6,528 nt of DNA. Origin: JACVRW01 sp034664005 (lineage in GTDB: Bacteria > Actinomycetota > Thermoleophilia > Solirubrobacterales > Thermoleophilaceae). How positions within the stretch are numbered: the stretch's first letter is position 1; each line of letters starts with the position of its first letter. The stretch covers positions 1-6,528 of the forward strand of contig JAXDIL010000010.1 of NCBI GenBank assembly GCA_034664005.1, in the 5' to 3' direction. Position numbers and translations under genes: made by a program. The notes under the pieces were generated by a model that was given only the letters and a program-made list of their open reading frames with translations, was not told the origin of the DNA and ran no database searches. This document shows positions 1-5,315 of this stretch, one piece after another.

Positions 1-28
1 ATCAGCAGGTTGTGGCCCCCGGCCGGGG
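1..28. other. Flank downstream of rnhB with a GC palindrome
   Basis: This short stretch follows the rnhB stop codon. Positions 17-28 are a perfect 12-base palindrome (CCCCGGCCGGGG). It could form a stem just after the rnhB stop in the minus-strand transcript, but no run of T follows it on that strand, so I do not call it an intrinsic terminator. No gene start or convincing gene end can be recognised in so few bases. Confidence 0.4.
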
Positions 29-739
29 CTAGCTGCCGAGGGCCAGCTGGGTGTAGGCGATCGACTGGAAGGACATCCGGTGGAGCGGCGAGACGCCGTT
101 GGCGGCGATCGCCGCCCTGTGCTCGGGCGTGGAGTAGCCCACGTTCGCCTCGAAGTCCCAGCCCGGATGGCGCTCGGCGACGCGGCGCATGTAGCGGTCG
201 CGGCTCACCTTCGCCAGCACCGAGGCGGCGGCAATCGCCGCGCTCCGGCAGTCGCCGTCGATGACCGCGCGTTGTTCGAAGCCGAACTCCGGCACGTTGA
301 ACCCGTCCACGAGGCAGATCGCCTCCGGCACGGCCACGCCGAGCAGCGCGGTCCGGAGCGCCTCGAGGTTCGTCTTGTGGAGCCCGCGCGAATCGATTCC
401 GCGCACGCAGCGCGACACGATCACCGAGCGCGCGGCCGCCCTCATCACGAGCGGGTACAGCTCCTCGCGCATGTCGGAGGTGTGCTGCTTAGAGTCGTTG
501 AGGCGTGTGAGCGCGCGCCGGTCCGACAGCGTCAGCCGCTCCAGATCGAAGAGGACGGCCGCTGCGACGAGCGGTCCGGCGAGCGAGCCGCGGCCCGCCT
601 CGTCAGCGCCCGCGACATAGCGGCAGCCCAGCTCGCGATCGAACGCGAACAGGCGCCTGCCGGTCCGCGGGCGGCCCTTGGTCCTGCGGCCACTGCGTTT
701 CGGCGGCGAAGGCGTGGTCTCGGGCCTCGGCATCCCCAC
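29..739 (-). CDS. rnhB: Ribonuclease HII
   Basis: RNase HII cuts the RNA strand of RNA/DNA hybrids and nicks at single ribonucleotides in DNA, starting ribonucleotide excision repair in the cytoplasm. The 236-residue product has the family core from about residue 40. The motif GADEAGRGSLAGP carries the first two acidic catalytic residues (D46, E47). VDGFNVP gives D145, and GDCRSAAIAAASVLAKVSRD gives D163 plus the conserved segment after it. LNDSKQ (80-85) is also typical. Residues 1-35 are a basic, Pro/Ser/Arg-rich leader that is not part of the fold, so the true start is uncertain. The GTG at 739 and an ATG two codons later (733) are both possible, and neither has a good Shine-Dalgarno site. 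It follows lepB after a 57-bp gap, the usual actinobacterial order rplS-lepB-rnhB. The catalytic set is complete, so it should be active. Confidence 0.96.
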   Translation of the reverse strand: MGMPRPETTPSPPKRSGRRTKGRPRTGRRLFAFDRELGCRYVAGADEAGRGSLAGPLVAAAVLFDLERLTLSDRRALTRLNDSKQHTSDMREELYPLVMRAAARSVIVSRCVRGIDSRGLHKTNLEALRTALLGVAVPEAICLVDGFNVPEFGFEQRAVIDGDCRSAAIAAASVLAKVSRDRYMRRVAERHPGWDFEANVGYSTPEHRAAIAANGVSPLHRMSFQSIAYTQLALGS

Positions 740-748
740 TTGGCGCCG

Positions 749-754
749 ATGATA
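749..754 (-). promoter_or_regulatory. Possible -10 box for rnhB
   Basis: On the minus strand the lepB-rnhB gap contains TATCAT, five of six matches to the -10 consensus. It ends 9 bases before the rnhB GTG. A start there would give a nearly leaderless mRNA, which is common in actinobacteria. I see no recognisable -35 box at the right distance, and the match may be chance. The gap (740-796) also has small palindromes, such as GTGGGCCCAC at 756-765, but no T tract. Confidence 0.2.
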
Positions 755-796
755 GGTGGGCCCACGGCGGAAGCCGCGCGGCTCAGCTCCTGAGAC

Positions 797-1405
797 CTAG
801 AGTAGGCCGATTCGGCCGGGAGGCCAATAGGTCATGAAGGCCTTGCCGATCAGCCACTTCTTCGGCACCGGGCCCCACACCCGGCTGTCTTCGCTCTGCC
901 CTCGATTGTCGCCCATCATGTAGTACTCGCCCTCCGGCACCGTGATCTCGCGCGGAAGGTTGCAGGTCGGGCATCCGGGGTCCAGACGCGCGAAGGGTTC
1001 GCTCTGGCGCTTCCCATCGATATAGACCGCGCCTTCGATCACCTTCAGGCGGTCGCCGGGCACGCCCACGACACGCTTGATGAAGTTGGTGTCCGACTTC
1101 CCCGGGGTGTTCTGCGGGCACGGCTGGTCACTGGGATGCCGCGTCCCGCAGCTTTGCGAATCCGCACCGGCGGGCGGCTTGAACACGACCACATCGCCCC
1201 GGTCCGGGTCGCTGAAGCGGAAGCTCACGCGGTCGACGAGCACGCGCTGGCCCACCTGAAGGGTCGGCACCATGGACTCGCTCGGGATGCGGAAGGGCTT
1301 GACGAGGAACGCCTGGATGCCGAGCGCAAGACCGAGGGCGACGGCCACGATCGTCACCAGCTCGACCAGCGAGTTGTGCTGGCGCTTCTGCTCGCTCTTT
1401 GCCAC
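797..1405 (-). CDS. lepB: Signal peptidase I (type I leader peptidase)
   Basis: This membrane-anchored serine protease cuts signal peptides from exported proteins on the outer face of the membrane. The 202-residue product has a short basic N-terminus, one hydrophobic membrane segment (about 13-34), and then the catalytic domain. The nucleophile motif IPSESMVPTL puts the serine at S44. FIKRVVGVPGD supplies the general-base lysine K110. The last conserved box, GDNRGQSEDSRVWGPV, spans 165-180. Two insertions carry cysteines: C86 and C96 lie between the beta strand at 70-76 and K110, and C145 and C148 (CPTC) lie before the last box. A disulfide or metal site outside the membrane is my inference. 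The start is GTG, 20 bp after the rplS stop. A 5-bp GC hairpin (1405-1418) reaches into the start codon and may limit translation. Coupling to Ffh upstream links targeting with signal-peptide removal. Confidence 0.96.
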   Translation of the reverse strand: MAKSEQKRQHNSLVELVTIVAVALGLALGIQAFLVKPFRIPSESMVPTLQVGQRVLVDRVSFRFSDPDRGDVVVFKPPAGADSQSCGTRHPSDQPCPQNTPGKSDTNFIKRVVGVPGDRLKVIEGAVYIDGKRQSEPFARLDPGCPTCNLPREITVPEGEYYMMGDNRGQSEDSRVWGPVPKKWLIGKAFMTYWPPGRIGLL

Positions 1406-1418
1406 CGGGGGTCCCCGG
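1405..1418 (-). promoter_or_regulatory. GC hairpin at the lepB start codon
   Basis: In the minus-strand transcript CCGGG and CCCGG can pair around a four-base loop (GACC). The second arm ends on the first base of the lepB GTG. The stem would partly cover the translation start between rplS and lepB. There is no T tract, so it is not a terminator. It is short and lies in very GC-rich DNA, so chance is a serious alternative. Confidence 0.25.
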
Positions 1419-1425
1419 GTCCGTC

Positions 1426-2112
1426 CTAGGAGGCCTGGTCGTCGCGGGCTTCAGGATCCGAGCCCGGGTCCTCGCCCGGCTCGTCACCCGCAGCATCGGC
1501 CTCGGCGACCGGCTCAGCCTCGGCGGCCTCGGGGGCCGACTCTCCGGCCTCGGCCTCGGGCGTCGGCTCTGCGGCCGGCGCGCTGGCCTCCGGCGTCGGC
1601 TCTGCGGCCGGCGCGCTGGCCTCGCCGCCCTCGGCGGCTGCCTCCTCGGCGGCGGCCTCGTCGGCGGCTGTCTGCTCGCCGAGCTCCTCCTCGCCGGGGC
1701 GCGGGGCGTCGTCCGCCGGCATCGCGCCCTCCTCGATCAGGCCCGGCTCGACGATCTCCTCGGTGCCGGTCCAGCGTCGCTCGCGGACGCGCGAGGCGCG
1801 GCCCACGCGCTCGCGCAGGTAGTAGAGCTTGGCGCGCCGCACGTCGCCGCGGGCGGCCAGCTCGATGCGCTCGATCTTGGGCGAGTGCACCGGGAACGTG
1901 CGCTCCACCCCCACGCCGAACGACTGCTTGCGGACCGTGAAGGTCTCGCGCACGCCGCTGCCCTGCCGCTTGATGACAATGCCCTCGAACACCTGCGTCC
2001 TGCGGCGGGTGCCCACCACGACCTGGAAGTGCACGCGCACGCGATCGCCCGCCTGGAAGGACGGTGCGCGGCGCAGCTGGGCGCGCTCGATGCTGTCGAT
2101 TACACCTGACAT
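1426..2112 (-). CDS. rplS: Large ribosomal subunit protein bL19 with a long acidic C-terminal tail
   Basis: bL19 sits at the 30S-50S interface of the 70S ribosome. Residues 1-113 are a normal L19: MSGVIDSIERAQ start, GDRVRVHFQV, VFEGIVIKRQG, FTVRKQSFGVGVERTFP (58-74), SP.IERIEL, and GDVRRAKLYYLRERVG (89-104). I start at the ATG at 2112 because the family begins here. An in-frame extension to 2160 would add 16 unrelated residues and run through the terminator-like hairpin. The product is 228 residues, about twice the usual length. Residues 114-228 are low-complexity and strongly acidic, made almost only of Ala, Glu, Asp, Pro, Gly, Ser and Thr, with an 11-residue tandem repeat (ASAPAAEPTPE). 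The tail is an uninterrupted frame to a normal stop and is probably disordered. The trmD gap upstream holds a hairpin with a T tract and no Shine-Dalgarno site, so expression may be controlled separately from trmD. Confidence 0.96.
   Translation of the reverse strand: MSGVIDSIERAQLRRAPSFQAGDRVRVHFQVVVGTRRRTQVFEGIVIKRQGSGVRETFTVRKQSFGVGVERTFPVHSPKIERIELAARGDVRRAKLYYLRERVGRASRVRERRWTGTEEIVEPGLIEEGAMPADDAPRPGEEELGEQTAADEAAAEEAAAEGGEASAPAAEPTPEASAPAAEPTPEAEAGESAPEAAEAEPVAEADAAGDEPGEDPGSDPEARDDQAS
1552..1617 (-). repeat. 33-bp tandem repeat in the rplS tail (two copies)
   Basis: Two adjacent 33-base units, 1552-1584 and 1585-1617, differ at one base (1558 against 1591). A third partial unit begins at 1618. 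Each unit encodes ASAPAAEPTPE in the L19 acidic tail, so gain or loss of units keeps frame. The near-identity suggests recent duplication by replication slippage, and copy number may differ between strains. Confidence 0.92.
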
Positions 2113-2119
2113 AGGGCAC

Positions 2120-2148
2120 AAAAAACGCGACTGTGGGAACCGTCGCGC
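2120..2148 (-). terminator. Terminator-like hairpin between trmD and rplS
   Basis: Read on the minus strand, CGCGAC (2147-2142) pairs with GTCGCG (2131-2126) around a ten-base loop. Two more inner pairs are possible, leaving a TCCC tetraloop, and an outer G-T pair can extend the stem. Six T residues (2125-2120) follow at once. This is the textbook form of an intrinsic terminator. It lies 7 bases before the rplS ATG, inside what should be one operon. It may separate trmD from rplS, or serve as a conditional terminator in an L19 leader. No purine-rich ribosome site is seen between the T tract and the ATG. Confidence 0.6.
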
Positions 2149-2170
2149 GTGGACCGGCAATGGTAGCGAA

Positions 2171-2188
2171 GGAGTTGAGACCTACTCC
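2171..2188 (-). other. Small hairpin over the trmD stop codon
   Basis: GGAGT and ACTCC can pair around an eight-base loop. The trmD TAG stop straddles one side of this loop and stem. No T tract follows. Together with the terminator-like hairpin downstream it fills most of the 69-base trmD-rplS gap, so the two may form one structured leader. The stem is only five pairs, and the call is weak. Confidence 0.25.
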
Positions 2189-2844
2189 GGCCGGCGCATG
2201 CGGCTCTGCTCGAGCCGCCACTCGCGGATGCGTCCGTGGTCCCCGGAGACGAGCACATCCGGCACCTCGTGCCCGCGCCACTCGAACGGGCGCGTGTAGT
2301 GCGGGTACTCCGGGGCGCCCTCGAGCGCCTCGCTGAACGACTCCTCGACCGCGCTGTCCTCGTGCCCGAGCGCGCCCGGCAGCTTTCGGATCACGGCGTC
2401 GGCGACCACCATCGCGGCCAGCTCGCCGCCCGAGAGCACGTACGGGCCGATCGACACCACGTCCGTGGCGAGGTGCTCGTTCACGCGCTCGTCGAAGCCC
2501 TCGTAGCGGCCGCAGAGCAGCGTGAGCGCCGGCTCGGCGGCGAACTCGCTGGCGAGCGCGTCGTCGAACTGGCGGCCGCCCGGTGACAGCGCCACCGTCC
2601 GGTGCGGCGGCGGCGCCGAGCCGTAGCGCGCCTCCATGGCGGCCTCGACCACGTCCACGCGGATCACCATGCCGGCGCCGCCGCCGTAGGGCGTGTCGTC
2701 CACCTGGCCGGCCTTCAGCGGGGTCGTGGTGCGCAGGTCCACGAGGTCGAGCTCGTTGCCGAGCGCGAGCGCGTTCGTCACATGACGCTGCGTCTTGAAC
2801 CAGTCGAACCAGTGCGGGAACAGCGTGAGGATGTCGATCCTCAC
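2182..2844 (-). CDS. trmD: tRNA (guanine-N1)-methyltransferase
   Basis: TrmD methylates N1 of G37, next to the anticodon, using S-adenosylmethionine. This prevents +1 frameshifting, and the enzyme acts as a cytoplasmic dimer. The 220-residue product begins VRIDILTLFPHWF, the family start. It has TPYGGGAGMV (51-60) and the trefoil-knot SAM site, LLCGRYEGFDERV (109-121) and SIGPYVLSGGELAAM (131-145). The tRNA-binding C-terminus includes PHYTRP and SGDHGRIREWR. R153 matches the catalytic arginine. The position that is normally the catalytic Asp (D169 in the Haemophilus enzyme) aligns with E168 here, by my hand alignment. The GTG start at 2844 overlaps the rimM stop by four bases (GTGA), so translation is probably coupled. 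A longer in-frame reading to 3030 only runs antiparallel-free through rimM and is rejected. The stop is followed by the rplS leader. Confidence 0.95.
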   Translation of the reverse strand: MRIDILTLFPHWFDWFKTQRHVTNALALGNELDLVDLRTTTPLKAGQVDDTPYGGGAGMVIRVDVVEAAMEARYGSAPPPHRTVALSPGGRQFDDALASEFAAEPALTLLCGRYEGFDERVNEHLATDVVSIGPYVLSGGELAAMVVADAVIRKLPGALGHEDSAVEESFSEALEGAPEYPHYTRPFEWRGHEVPDVLVSGDHGRIREWRLEQSRMRRPE

Positions 2845-3272
2845 GGCAGAAATCCCGGCCGCACGTGGATCTCGCGCGCATCCGTGTCGACGCGCTCGAT
2901 CGCGTCCGACACGAACGGCAGCAGCGTGCCGTCGTCGAGTTCGAGCACCGAGCAGGACGGGGCGTCTATGACGCGCTGCACGCTGCCGAGACCGGGCACC
3001 GAGCAGCCGACCAGATCGGCAGCGAGCCACTCGCCCTCGCCAAGCTCGTCTTCCACGAGCAGCGTTTCGCCGCGCACGGCGCGTGGGTCATCGATGCCCT
3101 CGAGCCTGACGAGGGGACGCCGGTCGGTCCCCGCCCTGCGAACGATGCGGTGGGTGGCGCCGGCGACGACCACCTCGAGGCCCTCGGGCAGCTCGTGCTG
3201 CTGACCCTCGACGTAGAAGCTTCCGTCCCGGCCGTGCGGCTTACCCACGCGGCCGGCGGTCACGAGCGTCAA
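2841..3272 (-). CDS. rimM: 16S rRNA processing protein RimM
   Basis: RimM binds the 30S head through protein S19 and helps 16S rRNA maturation and assembly. The 143-residue product opens with the N-terminal RimM-domain motif VTAGRVGKPHGRDGSFYV (residues 4-21). It ends with a PRC-barrel half containing LELDDGTLLPFVSDAIERVD and a family-type end (IHVRPGFLP). At 143 residues it is shorter than most RimM proteins (roughly 165-180), but both domains are recognisable. The start is TTG at 3272, overlapping the stop of the KH gene by four bases (TTGA). GTG three codons later (residue 4) is a possible alternative. Its own stop overlaps the trmD GTG in the same way, so KH, rimM and trmD are probably translated as a coupled series. 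A rare TTG start fits a low-abundance assembly factor. Confidence 0.93.
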   Translation of the reverse strand: MTLVTAGRVGKPHGRDGSFYVEGQQHELPEGLEVVVAGATHRIVRRAGTDRRPLVRLEGIDDPRAVRGETLLVEDELGEGEWLAADLVGCSVPGLGSVQRVIDAPSCSVLELDDGTLLPFVSDAIERVDTDAREIHVRPGFLP

Positions 3273-3502
3273 TCGACGACGTCGACGAGCACGCGCCGGC
3301 CATCGCGGACGGCGGCGGCCTTCAACACGGTCCGGAGCGCGGCGACGGTGCGCCCGCCGCGGCCGATCACCTTGCCGGTGTCGTCATCCGCGACGGTCAG
3401 CTCCAGGACGAGCGTGCCGTCGTCCTCCTCGAACGCCTCCACGCTGACCTCGTCCGGACTGTCGACGAGCGACCGGGCGAGGTACGCGAGGAGCTCCTCC
3501 AC
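3269..3502 (-). CDS. khpA: KH-domain RNA-binding protein KhpA
   Basis: This is a 77-residue single KH domain of the KhpA (YlqC) family, a cytoplasmic RNA-binding protein that in other bacteria pairs with KhpB/Jag. The RNA-gripping GxxG loop is in KVIGRGGRTVAALRTVL (44-60). The first strand and helix are MEELLAYLARSLVD, and the last strand is RRVLVDVVD. Length and order match the family well. The GTG start at 3502 directly abuts the rpsP TAA (3503-3505) with no intervening base, and its stop overlaps the rimM start. The rpsP-KH-rimM-trmD order is conserved in actinobacteria and supports the name. Which RNAs it binds cannot be told from the sequence. Confidence 0.92.
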   Translation of the reverse strand: MEELLAYLARSLVDSPDEVSVEAFEEDDGTLVLELTVADDDTGKVIGRGGRTVAALRTVLKAAAVRDGRRVLVDVVD

Positions 3503-3955
3503 TTACTCGGCGGAGTCGGGGTCCGCGGCGTCGGCCGCGGCGGCTTCAGCGTCGGCAGCTTCGGGCTCGTCCGCGGGTGCCTCGCCGGCAGGCGCCTCGG
3601 CGGCCGGAGTCTCGTCGGCGTCGGGCTCGGCGTCCGTCGGCGCTGCCTCGGGCTCCGCAACCGCGACGGGCGCCTTGGACACGCCCGCGCTGCCGGTCGA
3701 GGTGCCGCCGGCCACGCCCTTGGCGTGCGCCCTCACGAGCTGCTTCACGGTGTTCGTGGGCTGCGCCCCGCGCGAGACCCAGTGCTGGAAACGATCCGTG
3801 TCGATCACGATCGTCGACGGGTCGGTCTGCGGGTTGTAGTGGCCGATCGTCTCGATGAAGCGGCCATCACGCGGCGAGCGCTGGTCGGAGACGACCACGC
3901 GCCAGATCGGATTCTTCTTGCTCCCCACGCGGGTGAGGCGAACTCGTACGGACAT
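3503..3955 (-). CDS. rpsP: Small ribosomal subunit protein bS16 with an acidic tail
   Basis: bS16 is needed for 30S assembly and binds the 5' domain of 16S rRNA. Residues 1-80 are a standard S16: MSVRVRLTRVGSKKNPIWRVVVSDQR start, RDGRFIETIGHYNPQTDP (29-46), and DRFQHWVSRGAQPTNTVKQL (54-73). The remaining 70 residues (81-150) are a low-complexity Ala/Glu/Asp/Pro tail with few basic residues, like the tail on L19 in the same block. Total length is 150, against roughly 80-100 in many bacteria. The start is ATG at 3955, 13 bp after the ffh stop. I see no clear Shine-Dalgarno sequence in that gap. A TAACCT box that includes the ffh stop resembles a -10 element, but this is weak. S16 is the first ribosomal gene after ffh. 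Confidence 0.96.
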   Translation of the reverse strand: MSVRVRLTRVGSKKNPIWRVVVSDQRSPRDGRFIETIGHYNPQTDPSTIVIDTDRFQHWVSRGAQPTNTVKQLVRAHAKGVAGGTSTGSAGVSKAPVAVAEPEAAPTDAEPDADETPAAEAPAGEAPADEPEAADAEAAAADAADPDSAE

Positions 3956-3968
3956 AGATTGCGTGAGG

Positions 3969-5297
3969 TTAGCGACCGCCGGCCAACTGCTGCAGCGATG
4001 GCATCTTGCCGCTGGCCACCTGCTTCATCACCTTGCGCATCTGGGCGAACTGCTTCACGAGCGCGGAAACCGCCTGAACGGAGGTCCCGGACCCGCGCGC
4101 GATGCGACGCCGGCGCGACCCGTCGATGATCTTCGGGTTCGCGCGCTCCTCGGGCGTCATCGCGCGAATGATCGCCTCGAGCCTGTCGAGCTCCCTCTCG
4201 TCCACGTTCAGCGAGCCGAGCTGGCTTCCCACCCCCGGCATCATCTTCAGGAGCGAGCCGATCGGGCCCATGTTGCGCACCTGCTGGAGCTGCTCGAGGA
4301 AGTCCTCGAGCGTGAACTGCTCCTTGCGGATCTTGCGCTCGAGCTCGGCGGCCTGGCGGTCGTCCATCTGGCGCTCGGCCTTCTCGACGAGCGTCATCAC
4401 GTCGCCCATCCCGAGGATCCGCTGCGCCATCCGGTCCGGGTGGAAGCGCTCGAAGTCGCCGAGCTTCTCGCCCGTCGAGGCGTACAGGATCGGCTTGCCG
4501 GTGACGGCCTTCACGGACAGCGCCGCGCCGCCGCGCGAGTCGCCGTCCAGCTTGGAGAGGATCACGCCGTCGAAGTTCGCGGTCTCGGCGAACTGCTCCG
4601 CCACGTTCACCGCGTCCTGGCCCGTCATCGCGTCGACCACGAGCAGCACGTTGTGCGGCTTCGTGCGCTTCTTGATCTGCGCGAGCTCCTTCATCAGGTC
4701 CTCGTCCACGTGGAGCCGGCCGCTCGTGTCGATGATCAGCGCGTCGCGGCGGTCCTGCTTCGCCTGGCCGAGCGCCCACTCGGCGATGTCCACAGGGTCG
4801 CGTCCGGTGCCCTGCTCGTAGACATGCGCGCCCGCCTGCTCGCCGACCTTGATGAGCTGCTCGACGGCGGCGGGCCGGTACACGTCCGCGGCGGCAACGG
4901 CCACGTCCATGCCGTGCTCCTCGCGGAGGTGGCGGGCGAGCTTGCCGGTCGCGGTCGTCTTGCCCGATCCCTGGAGCCCGGCCATCAGGATCACGGTCGG
5001 GCCGGGCTTCGCGAGCGCGAGGTCGCGACCGCTGCCGCCCATCAGCGTGGTGAGCTCGTCCGAGACGATCTTCACCACCTGCTGGCCCGGGTTGAGGGAG
5101 CTCAGCACGTCCTGGCCGAGGGCGCGCTCCTTGACCGCGGCGGTGAACTGCTTGACGACCTTGAAGTTGACGTCCGCCTCGAGCAGCGCGAGCCGCACCT
5201 GGCGCATCGCCTGGTTGATGTCGTCCTCGCTCAGCTTGCCGCGCGAGCGAACGTCGCCAAGCGCGGCCTGGAGCCGATCTGAGAGGGCGTCGAACAC
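3969..5297 (-). CDS. ffh: Signal recognition particle protein Ffh (SRP54 GTPase)
   Basis: Ffh binds signal sequences emerging from the ribosome together with 4.5S/SRP RNA and delivers the ribosome to FtsY at the membrane. The 442-residue product has the N-domain helical bundle (1-95) and then the GTPase domain. That domain contains the P-loop GLQGSGKTT (107-115), DVYRPAA (138-144), DTSGR (190-194, commonly DTAGR), and the guanine-specificity SKLDGD (248-253). The M domain (about 296-442) has MGDVMTLVEKAE, a run of Met-rich helices (MGPIGSLLKMMPG), and the SRP-RNA-binding arginine patch SRRRRIARGSGTS (394-406). The start is GTG at 5297. AGGA directly touches the GTG, too close for a Shine-Dalgarno role, and a TAGCCT box 7 bases upstream suggests a leaderless mRNA. 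It is the first gene of the minus-strand block. The divergent nitroreductase gene starts only 18 bp away. Confidence 0.97.
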   Translation of the reverse strand: MFDALSDRLQAALGDVRSRGKLSEDDINQAMRQVRLALLEADVNFKVVKQFTAAVKERALGQDVLSSLNPGQQVVKIVSDELTTLMGGSGRDLALAKPGPTVILMAGLQGSGKTTATGKLARHLREEHGMDVAVAAADVYRPAAVEQLIKVGEQAGAHVYEQGTGRDPVDIAEWALGQAKQDRRDALIIDTSGRLHVDEDLMKELAQIKKRTKPHNVLLVVDAMTGQDAVNVAEQFAETANFDGVILSKLDGDSRGGAALSVKAVTGKPILYASTGEKLGDFERFHPDRMAQRILGMGDVMTLVEKAERQMDDRQAAELERKIRKEQFTLEDFLEQLQQVRNMGPIGSLLKMMPGVGSQLGSLNVDERELDRLEAIIRAMTPEERANPKIIDGSRRRRIARGSGTSVQAVSALVKQFAQMRKVMKQVASGKMPSLQQLAGGR

Positions 5298-5304
5298 TCC
5301 TGAG

Positions 5305-5310
5305 AGGCTA
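5305..5310 (-). promoter_or_regulatory. Possible -10 box for leaderless ffh mRNA
   Basis: On the minus strand TAGCCT fits the actinobacterial TANNNT pattern and ends 7 bases before the ffh GTG. This is the spacing expected when transcription starts at the start codon. No clear -35 box is seen. Any upstream elements would lie within the first codons of the divergent gene. Confidence 0.35.
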
Positions 5311-5315
5311 GCCGG

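Noticed and set aside
740..796. An intrinsic terminator between lepB and rnhB
   Set aside because: Small palindromes are present, but no T tract follows on the transcribed strand, and rnhB continues in the same direction.
1399..2109. A plus-strand frame with Gly/Leu-rich repeats over rplS
   Set aside because: The repeats are the antisense reading of the L19 Ala/Glu/Pro tail. The rplS reading has a clear ribosomal core and is the real gene.
2113..2160. An upstream extension of rplS by 16 residues
   Set aside because: The L19 family begins at the ATG at 2112, and the extension translates the terminator-like hairpin and T tract.
1514..2881. A 455-codon minus-strand frame covering rplS and trmD
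   Set aside because: It is a frame-shifted shadow rich in Arg, Gly and Ala, with no family motifs. It crosses two well-supported genes.
3855..5282. A 475-codon open frame on the plus strand, antisense to ffh
   Set aside because: Long shadow frames are expected opposite GC-rich genes. Its product is rich in Leu, Arg, His and Ala with no recognisable domain, while the minus strand clearly encodes Ffh.
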